64,000 nucleotides of DNA from Chitinophagaceae bacterium (GTDB lineage: Bacteria; Bacteroidota; Bacteroidia; Chitinophagales; Chitinophagaceae). Below, in pieces: positions 51,282 to 60,696 of the stretch. The position numbers and the translations under genes were made by a program. The notes beneath the pieces are model-generated. The model was not told where the DNA came from and did no database searches. It saw only the letters and a program-made list of their open reading frames with translations. Positions within the stretch are counted from its first letter, which is position 1. Each line of letters begins with the position of its first letter. The stretch is from contig JADKAZ010000001.1 in assembly GCA_016719015.1 (NCBI GenBank), positions 1,054,001 to 1,118,000 of the forward strand, read 5' to 3'.

Positions 51282-51882
51282 TGCCGGAAAACGGTTTAAC
51301 CGTGATTGGATTTTCCGTCATTTAAACTACCAATTTGAAGCAGGACAATCGTATGCTATTACCGGACCTAACGGGTCGGGAAAGAGTACATTGCTACAGG
51401 CACTGAGCGGTTCCATGTATATTAATGAAGGAATAACGAAATGGATAATTGGTAACAAGGAAATATCCAATGAGCAGGTGTATAATCATGTTTCTATCTG
51501 CGCCCCTTATTTAGAAGTGGTAGAAGAAATGACACTCCGGGAGTTTTTAGATTTTCACCAGGATTTTAAGCCATTATTACCGGGTGTTACCACCGACTCA
51601 ATCATTTCGCTGCTTGGTTTGGAAAAAGCCGAGAACAAACAAATCCGTTTTTATTCGTCGGGTATGAAACAACGGGTAAAGCTGGCGCAATGTATTTTTT
51701 CTGATACGGCGATTGTGTTGTTAGATGAACCTTGCACTAATCTTGATGGAGTGGGCATTGAACTCTACCATTCTCTCATCACAGCTTATTGTAAAAACCG
51801 GTTAGTAGTGGTGAGTAGTAATGATGAAGTGGAGTATAAGTTTTGCAGTAAACGAATTAATATCAGTGATTTCAAAAGCTAG
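51262..51882 (+). CDS. ABC transporter ATP-binding protein
   Basis: 206 residues from ATG 51262, within the 3' end of lpxA. The Walker A loop is GPNGSGKSTLL near residue 33, the signature-like segment is YSSGMKQRVKLAQ, and the Walker B segment is AIVLLDEPCTNLD near 157. No permease gene is adjacent, so it may work with a partner elsewhere; in Bacteroidota a small ABC ATPase following lpxA is often found. The transported substrate is unknown, with envelope lipid a possibility by context. Confidence 0.88.
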   Translation: MTIFLSDAGKRFNRDWIFRHLNYQFEAGQSYAITGPNGSGKSTLLQALSGSMYINEGITKWIIGNKEISNEQVYNHVSICAPYLEVVEEMTLREFLDFHQDFKPLLPGVTTDSIISLLGLEKAENKQIRFYSSGMKQRVKLAQCIFSDTAIVLLDEPCTNLDGVGIELYHSLITAYCKNRLVVVSSNDEVEYKFCSKRINISDFKS

Positions 51883-51939
51883 CTTTTATATTGACATTAC
51901 CACTATCGCTCAGTCTGGTCTGATTTTATGCTTATCAAT

Positions 51940-53154
51940 TTACCGCTGACTCGCAATCAGCAAATTCAAATCCGTATACTTTAAATCAAACCGCTGACTC
52001 AGGTAAAAATTCGTCAACGCCCCCTTAAAAAGATAAATCCCATTGCGAAGATGAATCTGGTGCCAGAGGAGGTTCTCAAACCCACCTTCCTCCCCCGCTT
52101 CCAGCAATAAAGGCATCAATACATTACTGATAGCCTGTGAAGCAGTACGGGAAAAGCCAGAGGGTATATTTGGTACACAATAATGAATCACCCCGTATTT
52201 CATAAAAATGGGATGTTCATGTGAAGTAACTTCTGATGTTTCAAAACAACCGCCACGATCGATACTCACATCTATGATAACAGAACCGGGCCGCATATTA
52301 CTCACCATCTCTTCGGTAACTATCAGTGGCGTTCTTCCCGTTTCGGAACCCAGTGCCCCTACGGCGACTTCACAGGTCTTTAGTTGTTTAGCCAATAAAC
52401 GGGGTTCAATAACTGATGTCCACATTCGTTGGCCAATATTATTCTGCAACCGCTTTAAACGATATACGCTGTTATCAAATACTTTTACTGAGGCCCCTAA
52501 TGCAAGGGCTGCTCTTGTTGCATACTCTCCCACTATCCCCGCACCAATGATGATAACTTTAGTAGGGGCAATTCCGGATACACCACCCAGCAACACCCCT
52601 TTGCCATGATTAGAAGAACCGAGATATTGAGCAGCTATCAGCATTACAGCACTGCCAGCAATCTCACTCATACTGCGAACAATGGGATAGCTATCACTAT
52701 CGTCCTTGAGATTTTCAAATGAAATAGCAGTAACCTTTCTCTCCATCATCTTCTCGAGTATCTCCGCTTTCATCATTGTCAGATGAATGGGAGAAATGAT
52801 TATTTGATTTAATTGTAGCAAAGGGAGATCTTCCTCAATGATCGGTGCACTTTTAACCAGGATGGGAGCTTTAAAAATGGATTCCCTGTCGTACACAATC
52901 TTCGCCCCTGCTTCACTGTAATCTTTATCCCTGAAATGAGACGCTTCCCCCGCATTGTGCTCTATCATTACCTGGTGACCGTTACTTATTAATACACTGA
53001 CTGCATCGGGGGTTAAAGCAATTCGATTTTCCTGGAAGGCTATCTCTTTCGGAATACCGATCATCATGCCTTCGGCTTTCGGCTTTATATCCAATGTTTC
53101 CTCTAATGTTTCGTAGCTGAAGGAAGTGCTTATTTTGGGTCGTTGCTGGTTCAT
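51940..53154 (-). CDS. ald: Alanine dehydrogenase
   Basis: 404 residues. It has the alanine dehydrogenase N-terminal domain (MMIGIPKEIAFQENRIALTPDAVSVLISNGHQVMIEHNAGEASHF) and the NAD-binding domain (KVIIIGAGIVGEYATRAALALGASVKVFDNS), with SVIIDVSIDRGGCFETSEVTSHEHP near the active site. A roughly 30-residue N-terminal extension is typical of Bacteroidota. It interconverts alanine and pyruvate with ammonia. A relative, saccharopine-type or PntA, is less likely given the motifs. tsaE lies 75 bases upstream on the same strand. Confidence 0.92.
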   Translation of the reverse strand: MNQQRPKISTSFSYETLEETLDIKPKAEGMMIGIPKEIAFQENRIALTPDAVSVLISNGHQVMIEHNAGEASHFRDKDYSEAGAKIVYDRESIFKAPILVKSAPIIEEDLPLLQLNQIIISPIHLTMMKAEILEKMMERKVTAISFENLKDDSDSYPIVRSMSEIAGSAVMLIAAQYLGSSNHGKGVLLGGVSGIAPTKVIIIGAGIVGEYATRAALALGASVKVFDNSVYRLKRLQNNIGQRMWTSVIEPRLLAKQLKTCEVAVGALGSETGRTPLIVTEEMVSNMRPGSVIIDVSIDRGGCFETSEVTSHEHPIFMKYGVIHYCVPNIPSGFSRTASQAISNVLMPLLLEAGEEGGFENLLWHQIHLRNGIYLFKGALTNFYLSQRFDLKYTDLNLLIASQR

Positions 53155-53229
53155 TTAAACAGTTACGAGTTTTGAATGGCGGGTTACGGTCGTTGGAAAA
53201 TCTAATTTTATTTATAGTATCAAATGTAA

Positions 53230-53655
53230 CTAATTATCGGCGATTTTAAGACGTCTCGTAATACTATCAGCCACTTCCAGAAACACATGAACGGTATTTT
53301 CCGGAAAAATGCCAGGAGCCTTTTCTGGCCATTCTACCAGGCAGATATTGCCGCTGTATAAGCAATCCTCTACCCCTGTTCTAATGGCTTCTTCTTCATC
53401 TTTCAGCCGGTAAAGGTCAATATGAAACAATATTTTTTTTGTTCCCTCATAATCGTACGCATACTCATTAATGATGGAAAAGGTTGGACTTCCCACGGCA
53501 TCTTTCACTTCTTTTGCATCGCAGAGGGCATGAATGAATGTGGTTTTACCGGCACCCATCTTACCATGAAAAGCAAAGACGGTTTTACTGTTAACTGTAT
53601 GCCAGAATTCTTTTGCAATCTTGTTGATATTATCAAGAGAAAAACTCCATTCCAT
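53230..53655 (-). CDS. tsaE: tRNA threonylcarbamoyladenosine synthesis ATPase
   Basis: 141 residues with a Walker A loop FHGKMGAGKTTFIHALC (residues 29-45), the SPTFSIINEY segment, the Asp/Leu motif HIDLYRLKDEEEA and VEWPEKAPGIF, all hallmarks of TsaE (YjeE). It works with TsaB and TsaD to make t6A at position 37 of ANN-decoding tRNAs. It lies upstream of ald on the minus strand. Confidence 0.95.
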   Translation of the reverse strand: MEWSFSLDNINKIAKEFWHTVNSKTVFAFHGKMGAGKTTFIHALCDAKEVKDAVGSPTFSIINEYAYDYEGTKKILFHIDLYRLKDEEEAIRTGVEDCLYSGNICLVEWPEKAPGIFPENTVHVFLEVADSITRRLKIADN

Positions 53656-53755
53656 GAGACAAATTTAGTATTTAAGAGAAAACATTTTTTGAAATAGCTT
53701 TTTGGAGGTAAACAAAAGCAACCATGTTGTAAACATATTTCCATTATCGCAAAAA

Positions 53756-53782
53756 TTGGCGGCTTTTGATTTGGTAAATTTG
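53756..53782 (+). promoter_or_regulatory. Promoter TTG-N16-TAAATTTG of copA
   Basis: TTG (53756-53758), a 16-base spacer and TAAATTTG (53775-53782) form a near-consensus promoter. The copA ATG at 53787 follows 4 bases later, so the expected transcript begins at or next to the start codon. Confidence 0.6.
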
Positions 53783-53786
53783 CATT

Positions 53787-55913
53787 ATGGAAAAGGTTCA
53801 ATGGAAAGTGGATGGAATGGATTGCAACACCTGTGCTATTAATATTCATAAATACCTGGAAAAACAGGGGATGAAGAATGTAAAGGTGAATTTTGCTACC
53901 GGGGATGTAATATTTGATACCGAAACTACATTTCCCAAAGAAAAAATAAATAAGGGCATTACTGACCTCGGTTATAAAGTAGTGGAAGACCATCTGCATG
54001 GTCATAGCCATGATGAAGAGGGTTCAGCAAAATTCCTCTCCACTCATTTACAAAGGTTTTGGTTTTGTCTTCCTTTTGCTGCTTTGCTAATGCTTCATAT
54101 GATTCCGGGTATTCATATTCACTGGTTGATGAACCATTGGGCGCAACTGGCACTTACCATTCCTGTTTACCTTGTTGGCATGAGTTTCTTTGGCAAAAGT
54201 GCCTGGAAAAGTATCCGGAATGGCATGCCGAATATGAATGTGCTGATTGCAATAGGTGCGACTGCTTCATTTTTTTATAGCTTATACGGTTCTCTAACCG
54301 GGCAGGCAGAGCAATATATGTTTTACGAAACAACAGCTACTATCATTACACTGGTTTTTTTGGGGAATTATCTTGAACATGCATCGATTGCTTCCACACA
54401 ACGGGAGCTGAACAAATTAGTCAAATCGCAGAAAGTGATGGCAAATATGATTGCCTTTGATGATGAACACAAGGAACAGATTTTCCCGGTTGAAAACACC
54501 CTGTTGCATGTTGGTGATTTAATTCTTATAAAAAGTGGTGAACAAGTACCCATCGATTGTAAAATTCTATGGGGCGATGTTCATGTGAATGAAGCGATCG
54601 TTACAGGTGAAAGTGCACCGGTACATAAATTTGCTAAAGACAAATTGATTGGCGGGAGTATTATTAGTGATGGTACCGTAAAGGCACAGGTAACTGCGGT
54701 TGGAAATGATACTGTCTTGTCTGGAATTATTAACCTCGTAAAACAAGCTCAGGGAGAAAAACCTCCCATGCAATTGCTGGCTGATAAAATAAGTGCTGTC
54801 TTTATTCCTGTAGTACTTGGCATAGCAGCTCTTACATTAATTATTAACTGGATTGTATTAAAAGATTTCACCCCTTCCTTAATGCGCAGTATTGCCGTAC
54901 TGGTGATAGCCTGTCCATGTGCCATGGGATTAGCCACTCCTGCTGCCATCGCTGTTGGATTAGGCCGGGCTGCAAAAACAGGAATTCTGTTTCGCAATGC
55001 TACAAGCCTGGAACTTTTTAAAGACATCAAACAAGTAGTATTTGACAAAACAGGGACATTAACAACAGGAAAGTTTATTGTTTCAGATTTAAAATTTGAA
55101 GTGGTGAATGAACCTGAATTTAAAAAAATCGCTTATAGCCTGGAGAAATATTCAAACCACCCGATTGCCAAAGCCATTACTGCTGAATGGAAAACTAAAG
55201 AAGAAATAAAATGGAAAAAAATTGAAGAAGTAAAAGGATTAGGGATGCAGGCTACAGATAAAGATGGTAATACCTTTACCGCCGGTTCTTATAAAGCAGC
55301 AGAAGGCCTAACAAAAGATGATACGCATAATGTGTATGTGATTCAGAATGGAAAGCTATTAGGATGGATTGATGTAAAAGATGAAATAAGGCCGGAAGCT
55401 AAATCTGTTATTGATTATTTACACAGTAAAAACATTAAAACAATTTTGCTGAGTGGCGACCGGTTATCAAAATGCAACCAGCTGGCGGCCATACTAGGTA
55501 TCAATACTGTGCTGGCAGAGCAAACCCCGGAGCAAAAACTTTTAAAAATTGCCGAATTTACAGAAGAAGCCCCAACAGCAATGGTAGGCGATGGTATTAA
55601 TGATGCCCCGGCACTGGCCAAAGCAACTATTGGCATATCTATGAATGATGCTTCACAAATTGCCATGCAGTCTGCCCAGGTGGTTTTAATGAATCATGGA
55701 TTGAAAAATCTTCCAATTGCTTTAGGGCTGGGAAAACACACTTACATTACTATCAAACAAAACCTATTCTGGGCTTTCGCATATAATATTGTTGCGCTAC
55801 CTGTAGCTGCTTTCGGTTTTCTTACTCCCACTTTTGGAGCACTGGTGATGGGCTTGAGTGATGTGGTGCTGGCCATCAACTCCGTACGGCTTTTTGTAAA
55901 GAAAGTCATTTAA
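53787..55913 (+). CDS. Copper-type heavy-metal translocating P-type ATPase
   Basis: 708 residues. An N-terminal heavy-metal-associated domain carries GMDCNTCAINI (Cys13, Cys16); a His-rich stretch (HLHGHSHDEEG) follows. The CPx membrane motif IACPCAMGLATP, the phosphorylation site FDKTGTLTTG, the conserved HP motif (SNHPIAKAI) and GDGINDAPALAKA are present. The family exports copper or related ions from the cytoplasm using ATP; Cu(I) is most likely from the CPC and MxCxxC motifs, though zinc/silver cannot be excluded. No CsoR or CueR gene is adjacent. The start at 53787 fits the HMA domain. Confidence 0.93.
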   Translation: MEKVQWKVDGMDCNTCAINIHKYLEKQGMKNVKVNFATGDVIFDTETTFPKEKINKGITDLGYKVVEDHLHGHSHDEEGSAKFLSTHLQRFWFCLPFAALLMLHMIPGIHIHWLMNHWAQLALTIPVYLVGMSFFGKSAWKSIRNGMPNMNVLIAIGATASFFYSLYGSLTGQAEQYMFYETTATIITLVFLGNYLEHASIASTQRELNKLVKSQKVMANMIAFDDEHKEQIFPVENTLLHVGDLILIKSGEQVPIDCKILWGDVHVNEAIVTGESAPVHKFAKDKLIGGSIISDGTVKAQVTAVGNDTVLSGIINLVKQAQGEKPPMQLLADKISAVFIPVVLGIAALTLIINWIVLKDFTPSLMRSIAVLVIACPCAMGLATPAAIAVGLGRAAKTGILFRNATSLELFKDIKQVVFDKTGTLTTGKFIVSDLKFEVVNEPEFKKIAYSLEKYSNHPIAKAITAEWKTKEEIKWKKIEEVKGLGMQATDKDGNTFTAGSYKAAEGLTKDDTHNVYVIQNGKLLGWIDVKDEIRPEAKSVIDYLHSKNIKTILLSGDRLSKCNQLAAILGINTVLAEQTPEQKLLKIAEFTEEAPTAMVGDGINDAPALAKATIGISMNDASQIAMQSAQVVLMNHGLKNLPIALGLGKHTYITIKQNLFWAFAYNIVALPVAAFGFLTPTFGALVMGLSDVVLAINSVRLFVKKVI

Positions 55914-55997
55914 CCCAGTAATAGAATTTTAACCAAACTGAAATTATTATCCGGGTAATTAATTCTACTTTCACTAATACCGTTTGAAGCGATTGAC

Positions 55998-57179
55998 ATG
56001 CCGTTATCTTTTTTTCAAAATAAAACAGGATTATTTATTTTACTTTTCATAGCGCAGTTCATTACTGCATCTGCCCAAACTAATTTACTTTTGAATGGTG
56101 GTTTTGAAGATGTCAACACCTGTACGGAATACAGTGCAGAGTGTGGAGTAGAAGGATGGTTTTACCTCAAAGATGTAAAAGCACAGATGTTGAGCAATGA
56201 ATCAACTACAAAATTGCTCGGCACCAACTCATTCGGCATTTTCTACAACTGGCTTGGCTATACAGCATTCACTCCTCTTATTGGTGCCATTCTTCCCTGC
56301 GGTTTACAAAAAGATAATCGTTATACATTCAGAGGAATCATCTCTGCCAAATTAAATCCAAAATTGATACTACAAGCAGGTATATACCTTGGACAAAAAT
56401 TCTTTGTTCCAAGGAGGCCATTTTCTGCAAATTTAAAACCAGACAGTATTGTTTCTATAAAACCTTTACCGAATACTGCTTTTTACCAGTTCGAATACAG
56501 TTTTATTGCAACAGGCGAAGAGAGATACCTCACTTTCGGAACTTTTATAAAGGAAGATACCGTAGGTACAAAGAAAAAATTGATTGGTACCCAGACAGTA
56601 TCATTGGTGTTAGATAATTTTCAATTACTACCAGAAGATAAAAATGAAACTGAGTGTACAGACTTTAGCCATAACAAAGAAAAAATTTATGACTACAACT
56701 TCCGGCACAAGGAAATGGACTATTCGCTGTATGGCAAAGGCGAACTATCCATCAAGTTTGTTACTGGCGATAGTAACTATATTACCCGAAAAAAAGAACC
56801 ACCCGTAACTTTTACAAAATCAGACACTCTGAAACTGGGAGATGTCTTTTTTGATTTCAATAAAGCAAATTTGAAAACTGATGCAATAAAAGCATTAATA
56901 AAATACTTTATTACTAATAATTCGACTGATAATATTGATAGCATTTATATTGAAGGTCACACCGATTCCATTGGTAGCGATAAACGCAACTTACAACTAA
57001 GCCTGGAACGGTGCGAAAGCGTTAAAGACTGGTTAGTAATGAATAATATTATTTCAATCACCGCCCTATATATACACCCATTTGGCAAATCAAGACCTGT
57101 TGCCACCAACAGTACTGCTCAGGGGCGGTCTTTAAATCGCCGGGTTGAAATGATTATTTTCAGGAAATCTGAAAAGTAA
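55998..57179 (+). CDS. OmpA-family outer-membrane protein
   Basis: 393 residues with a signal peptide ending near TASAQ (residue 27). An N-terminal beta-sandwich-like part begins NLLLNGGFEDVNTCTEYSAECGVEGWFY. The C-terminal domain (about 275-390) matches OmpA/Pal: LKLGDVFFDFNKANLKTDAIKAL, then IYIEGHTDSIGSDKRNLQLSLERCESVKDWLV and RSLNRRVEMIIF, with the peptidoglycan-binding Asp and Arg in place. It probably anchors the outer membrane to peptidoglycan. It lies 84 bases after copA but is likely unrelated in function. Confidence 0.88.
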   Translation: MPLSFFQNKTGLFILLFIAQFITASAQTNLLLNGGFEDVNTCTEYSAECGVEGWFYLKDVKAQMLSNESTTKLLGTNSFGIFYNWLGYTAFTPLIGAILPCGLQKDNRYTFRGIISAKLNPKLILQAGIYLGQKFFVPRRPFSANLKPDSIVSIKPLPNTAFYQFEYSFIATGEERYLTFGTFIKEDTVGTKKKLIGTQTVSLVLDNFQLLPEDKNETECTDFSHNKEKIYDYNFRHKEMDYSLYGKGELSIKFVTGDSNYITRKKEPPVTFTKSDTLKLGDVFFDFNKANLKTDAIKALIKYFITNNSTDNIDSIYIEGHTDSIGSDKRNLQLSLERCESVKDWLVMNNIISITALYIHPFGKSRPVATNSTAQGRSLNRRVEMIIFRKSEK

Positions 57180-57221
57180 CGGCAAAGCAGTAATTTGACC
57201 ATCTAAAATGTAATTGTTTCC

Positions 57222-59126
57222 TTGACTTCACCACATCAAATACTAAAAGAATTCTGGGGGTATGATAATTTCCGTCCGTTACAGGAAGATATTATCAAGG
57301 CTGTGTTGGATGGGAAGGACACTTTAGCATTAATGCCAACTGGGGGCGGTAAGTCACTTTGCTACCAGGTACCTGCATTGGCACAGGACGGTCTTTGCCT
57401 CGTTATTTCTCCGTTGATTGCCTTAATGAAAGACCAGGTAGAAAATCTGCGCCGAAAAAATATTACAGCCTTTGCCATTTATTCCGGAATGACCAGGAAA
57501 GAAGTGATCAATACATTTAAAGTGGCATCGGAAAGCAATTGCAAATTTCTTTATGTGTCTCCCGAAAGATTGGAAACTTCTTTGTTCAAAGAATACTTAC
57601 CGGGACTTGGTATAAATTTAATTGCAGTAGATGAGGCTCATTGTATTTCACAATGGGGTTATGATTTTCGTCCTCCCTATTTACGGATTGCGGCACTAAG
57701 AGAAGAACTACCGGGAATCCCTATTCTTGCATTAACTGCGTCTGCTACCCCCGATGTGCAAAATGATATATGTGAAAAACTTGCATTCAAAAATTACCAG
57801 GTCTTCCGTCAGTCATTCGAAAGACCCAATCTTTCTTATAGTACATTTAAAGTAGACTCCAAAATCAATAAGATTATTGAAATTGTACGAAGAGTGCAGG
57901 GTAGTAGTATTATTTATTGTAAAAGCAGGAAAAGAACTAAAGAGATAAGTGAACTGCTGCAATTACAAAATATTTCGTCAGATTTTTATCATGCAGGCCT
58001 TCTCCAGGATGTAAGAAACCGAAAACAGGAAGATTGGATACATAACAAAACAAGAATCATAGTTTGTACCAATGCATTTGGAATGGGTATTGACAAACCT
58101 GATGTAAGAACTGTAATACATGCCGATGTACCTGATTGCCTGGAAAATTATTACCAGGAAGCAGGCCGTGCCGGACGGGATGGTAAAATTTCTTACGCTG
58201 TTCTTTTGTTTGATGAAAGAGATATACACGAACTGGAGGGAATGGCTTCGCTCCGATTTCCCGCATTGGAAGACATCAGAAATATTTACCAGGCTGTTGC
58301 CAATTACCTGCAAATACCAACCGGGGCTGGTGAAGGCCAGTATTACGATTTTGATATCAGTGATTTTTTGAAGAAATTCAAGCAGGTAAGTCACACCACC
58401 TTATATTCCCTGAAGGCGTTGGAACAGGAAGGTTGGCTGGCTTTTAATGAACAGGTTTTTCTTCCTTCTTCAGTTATGTTTGCGGTGAATAAAAATTCCC
58501 TGTATGAGTTTGAAAAAACAAATCCCGGTTTAGAGCCCTGTATCAAAACATTACTCCGGGCTTATGAAGGCATTTTTGACCAGCCAACATCAATTTCTGA
58601 AAAAGTAGTAGCCGGGTTAATGAAAAAAGATGTTGAAGAGGTTAAGCTGGAATTAAAGTTGCTGAATCAATCAGGAATTATATCCTATCAACCTCAAAAA
58701 GACAGCCCTCAGTTATATCTGCTTCGTAACCGCATCAAAGCAGAAGACATCACTATTGATATGATAGCTTATAATAAGCGTAAAAATCAGTTTCAGCAGC
58801 GGATGAAGCAAATGGTGAATTATATAAAAGAAGAGGCTGAATGCAGAAGCGGTATTATTGGTTCTTATTTCGGGGATGATAAAATCCGGGCCTGCGGTAT
58901 TTGTGATAATTGTTTAAAACAAAAAGCGGCCCATCTAACCAAAGAAGAATTTGAACTATTGCACCACCGGATTATCAATATCGTAAAATATGAATCGCTG
59001 CACACCAAAGACCTGTTACTTAAACTAAACGGTATAAAAAAAGAAAAAGCCTGGAAAGTGATTGAGTATCTCCAGGCTGAAAATAAAATTGAAATGGATA
59101 AAAATGGATGGGTGAAATTAAAATAG
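57222..59126 (+). CDS. recQ: ATP-dependent DNA helicase RecQ
   Basis: 634 residues from a TTG start at 57222; no ATG or GTG lies in frame before it, and the codons upstream run into a stop at 57204. Helicase motifs are clear: FRPLQEDIIKAVLDGKDTLALMPTGGGKSLCYQVPAL (motifs 0 and I), AVDEAHCISQWGYDFRPPYLRI (motif II and aromatic loop), LTASATPDVQNDI (III), and FGMGIDKPDVR with QEAGRAGRDG (V, VI). The zinc-binding region (CRSGIIGSYFGDD, CGICDNC) follows. It unwinds DNA in repair. It overlaps the next gene tail to tail by 9 bases. Confidence 0.95.
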   Translation: MTSPHQILKEFWGYDNFRPLQEDIIKAVLDGKDTLALMPTGGGKSLCYQVPALAQDGLCLVISPLIALMKDQVENLRRKNITAFAIYSGMTRKEVINTFKVASESNCKFLYVSPERLETSLFKEYLPGLGINLIAVDEAHCISQWGYDFRPPYLRIAALREELPGIPILALTASATPDVQNDICEKLAFKNYQVFRQSFERPNLSYSTFKVDSKINKIIEIVRRVQGSSIIYCKSRKRTKEISELLQLQNISSDFYHAGLLQDVRNRKQEDWIHNKTRIIVCTNAFGMGIDKPDVRTVIHADVPDCLENYYQEAGRAGRDGKISYAVLLFDERDIHELEGMASLRFPALEDIRNIYQAVANYLQIPTGAGEGQYYDFDISDFLKKFKQVSHTTLYSLKALEQEGWLAFNEQVFLPSSVMFAVNKNSLYEFEKTNPGLEPCIKTLLRAYEGIFDQPTSISEKVVAGLMKKDVEEVKLELKLLNQSGIISYQPQKDSPQLYLLRNRIKAEDITIDMIAYNKRKNQFQQRMKQMVNYIKEEAECRSGIIGSYFGDDKIRACGICDNCLKQKAAHLTKEEFELLHHRIINIVKYESLHTKDLLLKLNGIKKEKAWKVIEYLQAENKIEMDKNGWVKLK

Positions 59127-60653
59127 GCTCTTACGGCTGCGGCTTCTGCCACCCAAACCCAACACCCCTAATAATGTTCTTACAATTGAATTACCCGCAG
59201 TCCTAGTCATACTCTTTACAACCGGGTCATCAAAAAATCCCTTCTCTTTCTTAGCCGGCGTTTTCTTCTCCTCAGTTGTTACGGCTTCCCTCTTAGCAGC
59301 ATCTTCTAATTTTTCTGTAAGAATTTCGTAAGCACTTTTGCTGTCAATCACTTCATTGTATTTGGCGGCTATTTTTGATTTCGCTACAAGGTTATCTATT
59401 TCCGCATCGGTCAATATATCCATACGGCTTTGCGGCGGCCGGATCATACAATGCACCAGTGGTGTTGGAATTCCCTTTTCGTTCAATATCGTAACTAATG
59501 CCTCGCCGGTTCCTAATTGAGTAATAAGGTCTTCGGTTTTATAGAAATCTGTTTCGGGATAGTTCTCTGAAGTTTGCTTAATCACTTTTCTGTCCGCTGC
59601 GGTAAAGGCCCGCAAAGCATGTTGCACTTTCAATCCCAATTGTGCCAGCACTGATGCCGGTACATCCATCGGGTTTTGTGTACAGAAATAAATACCAATC
59701 CCCTTTGAACGGATGAGTTTGATGATGGTTTCTATCTGTTGCAGTAACGCATCGTTGGCTTCCTGGAAAATAAGATGAGCTTCATCAATGAACATAACCA
59801 ATTTCGGTTTGTCCATATCCCCTTCTTCGGGGCAGGTAGCATACAACTCTGCCAATAATTGTAACATGAAGGTTGAAAACAATTTTGGCCGATCCTGCAA
59901 ATCTGTTACACGGACTATGGAAACCATTCCCTTTCCTTCGCTATTGATCCGCATCAGATCTTCCACTTCAAAACTTTTCTCGCCAAAAAAAACATCGGCG
60001 CCTTGTTGCTGCAGTTCAATAACTTTTCGCAGTATGGTTCCGGTAGAAGTAGTTGAAATTTTTCCATAATCTTTTTCTATGTCTGCCTTTCCTTCATCAC
60101 TTACAAATTGCAATACTTTAATAAAGTCTTTCAAATCGAGCAGCGGTAATTTATGGTCATCGCAATACTTAAATATCATGGCAACGAAACCACCTTGTGT
60201 ATCATTCAGTCCCAGAATTTTGGAAAGTAATACCGGTCCAAACTCACTGACCGTGGCTCGTAACCTGGCTCCTTTCTGGTTACTTAATGTCAGCAGGTCA
60301 ACCGGGTAGGCCGTCGGTTTAAATTCTATACTAATTTTCTGGCAACGGTCTGTTATTTTATCATTCAGCGTTCCGGCAGCCGCAATACCACTCAGGTCGC
60401 CTTTAATATCCATCAGCAGTACGGGTACACTGGCATCGCTCAACCCTTCGGCCAGCATTTGCAATGTCTTAGTTTTACCCGTACCTGTTGCACCAGCTAT
60501 CAGGCCGTGGCGGTTTAATGTTTTAAATGGAATCAATACATCTGCTCCGGGGATTACCTGGCCATCCAGCATGGCACTACCTATTTTAAAAGATTCTCCT
60601 TTGAAGGTGTAACCGGTCTTAACTACTTCGAGGAATTTTGTACTGTCTGACAT
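59118..60653 (-). CDS. HerA-like ATPase of the DUF853 type
   Basis: 511 residues. The Walker A loop GLIAGATGTGKTKTLQMLA lies near residue 50 and the Walker B segment KLVMFIDEAHLIFQEA near 285, with IGIYFCTQNPMDVPASVLAQLGLKVQHALRAFTAADRK downstream. These match the YjgR/DUF853 family, related to HerA/FtsK translocases. The function is uncertain, with DNA or protein translocation suggested. A Lys-rich low-complexity tail (TEEKKTPAKKEKGFFDDPV) precedes a hydrophobic Arg-rich end. It converges with recQ, sharing 9 bases. Confidence 0.85.
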   Translation of the reverse strand: MSDSTKFLEVVKTGYTFKGESFKIGSAMLDGQVIPGADVLIPFKTLNRHGLIAGATGTGKTKTLQMLAEGLSDASVPVLLMDIKGDLSGIAAAGTLNDKITDRCQKISIEFKPTAYPVDLLTLSNQKGARLRATVSEFGPVLLSKILGLNDTQGGFVAMIFKYCDDHKLPLLDLKDFIKVLQFVSDEGKADIEKDYGKISTTSTGTILRKVIELQQQGADVFFGEKSFEVEDLMRINSEGKGMVSIVRVTDLQDRPKLFSTFMLQLLAELYATCPEEGDMDKPKLVMFIDEAHLIFQEANDALLQQIETIIKLIRSKGIGIYFCTQNPMDVPASVLAQLGLKVQHALRAFTAADRKVIKQTSENYPETDFYKTEDLITQLGTGEALVTILNEKGIPTPLVHCMIRPPQSRMDILTDAEIDNLVAKSKIAAKYNEVIDSKSAYEILTEKLEDAAKREAVTTEEKKTPAKKEKGFFDDPVVKSMTRTAGNSIVRTLLGVLGLGGRSRSRKSLF

Positions 60654-60696
60654 CAGGATAAATTTAGTTGAAAGTTAAATGAAAACATTTGGTTGT

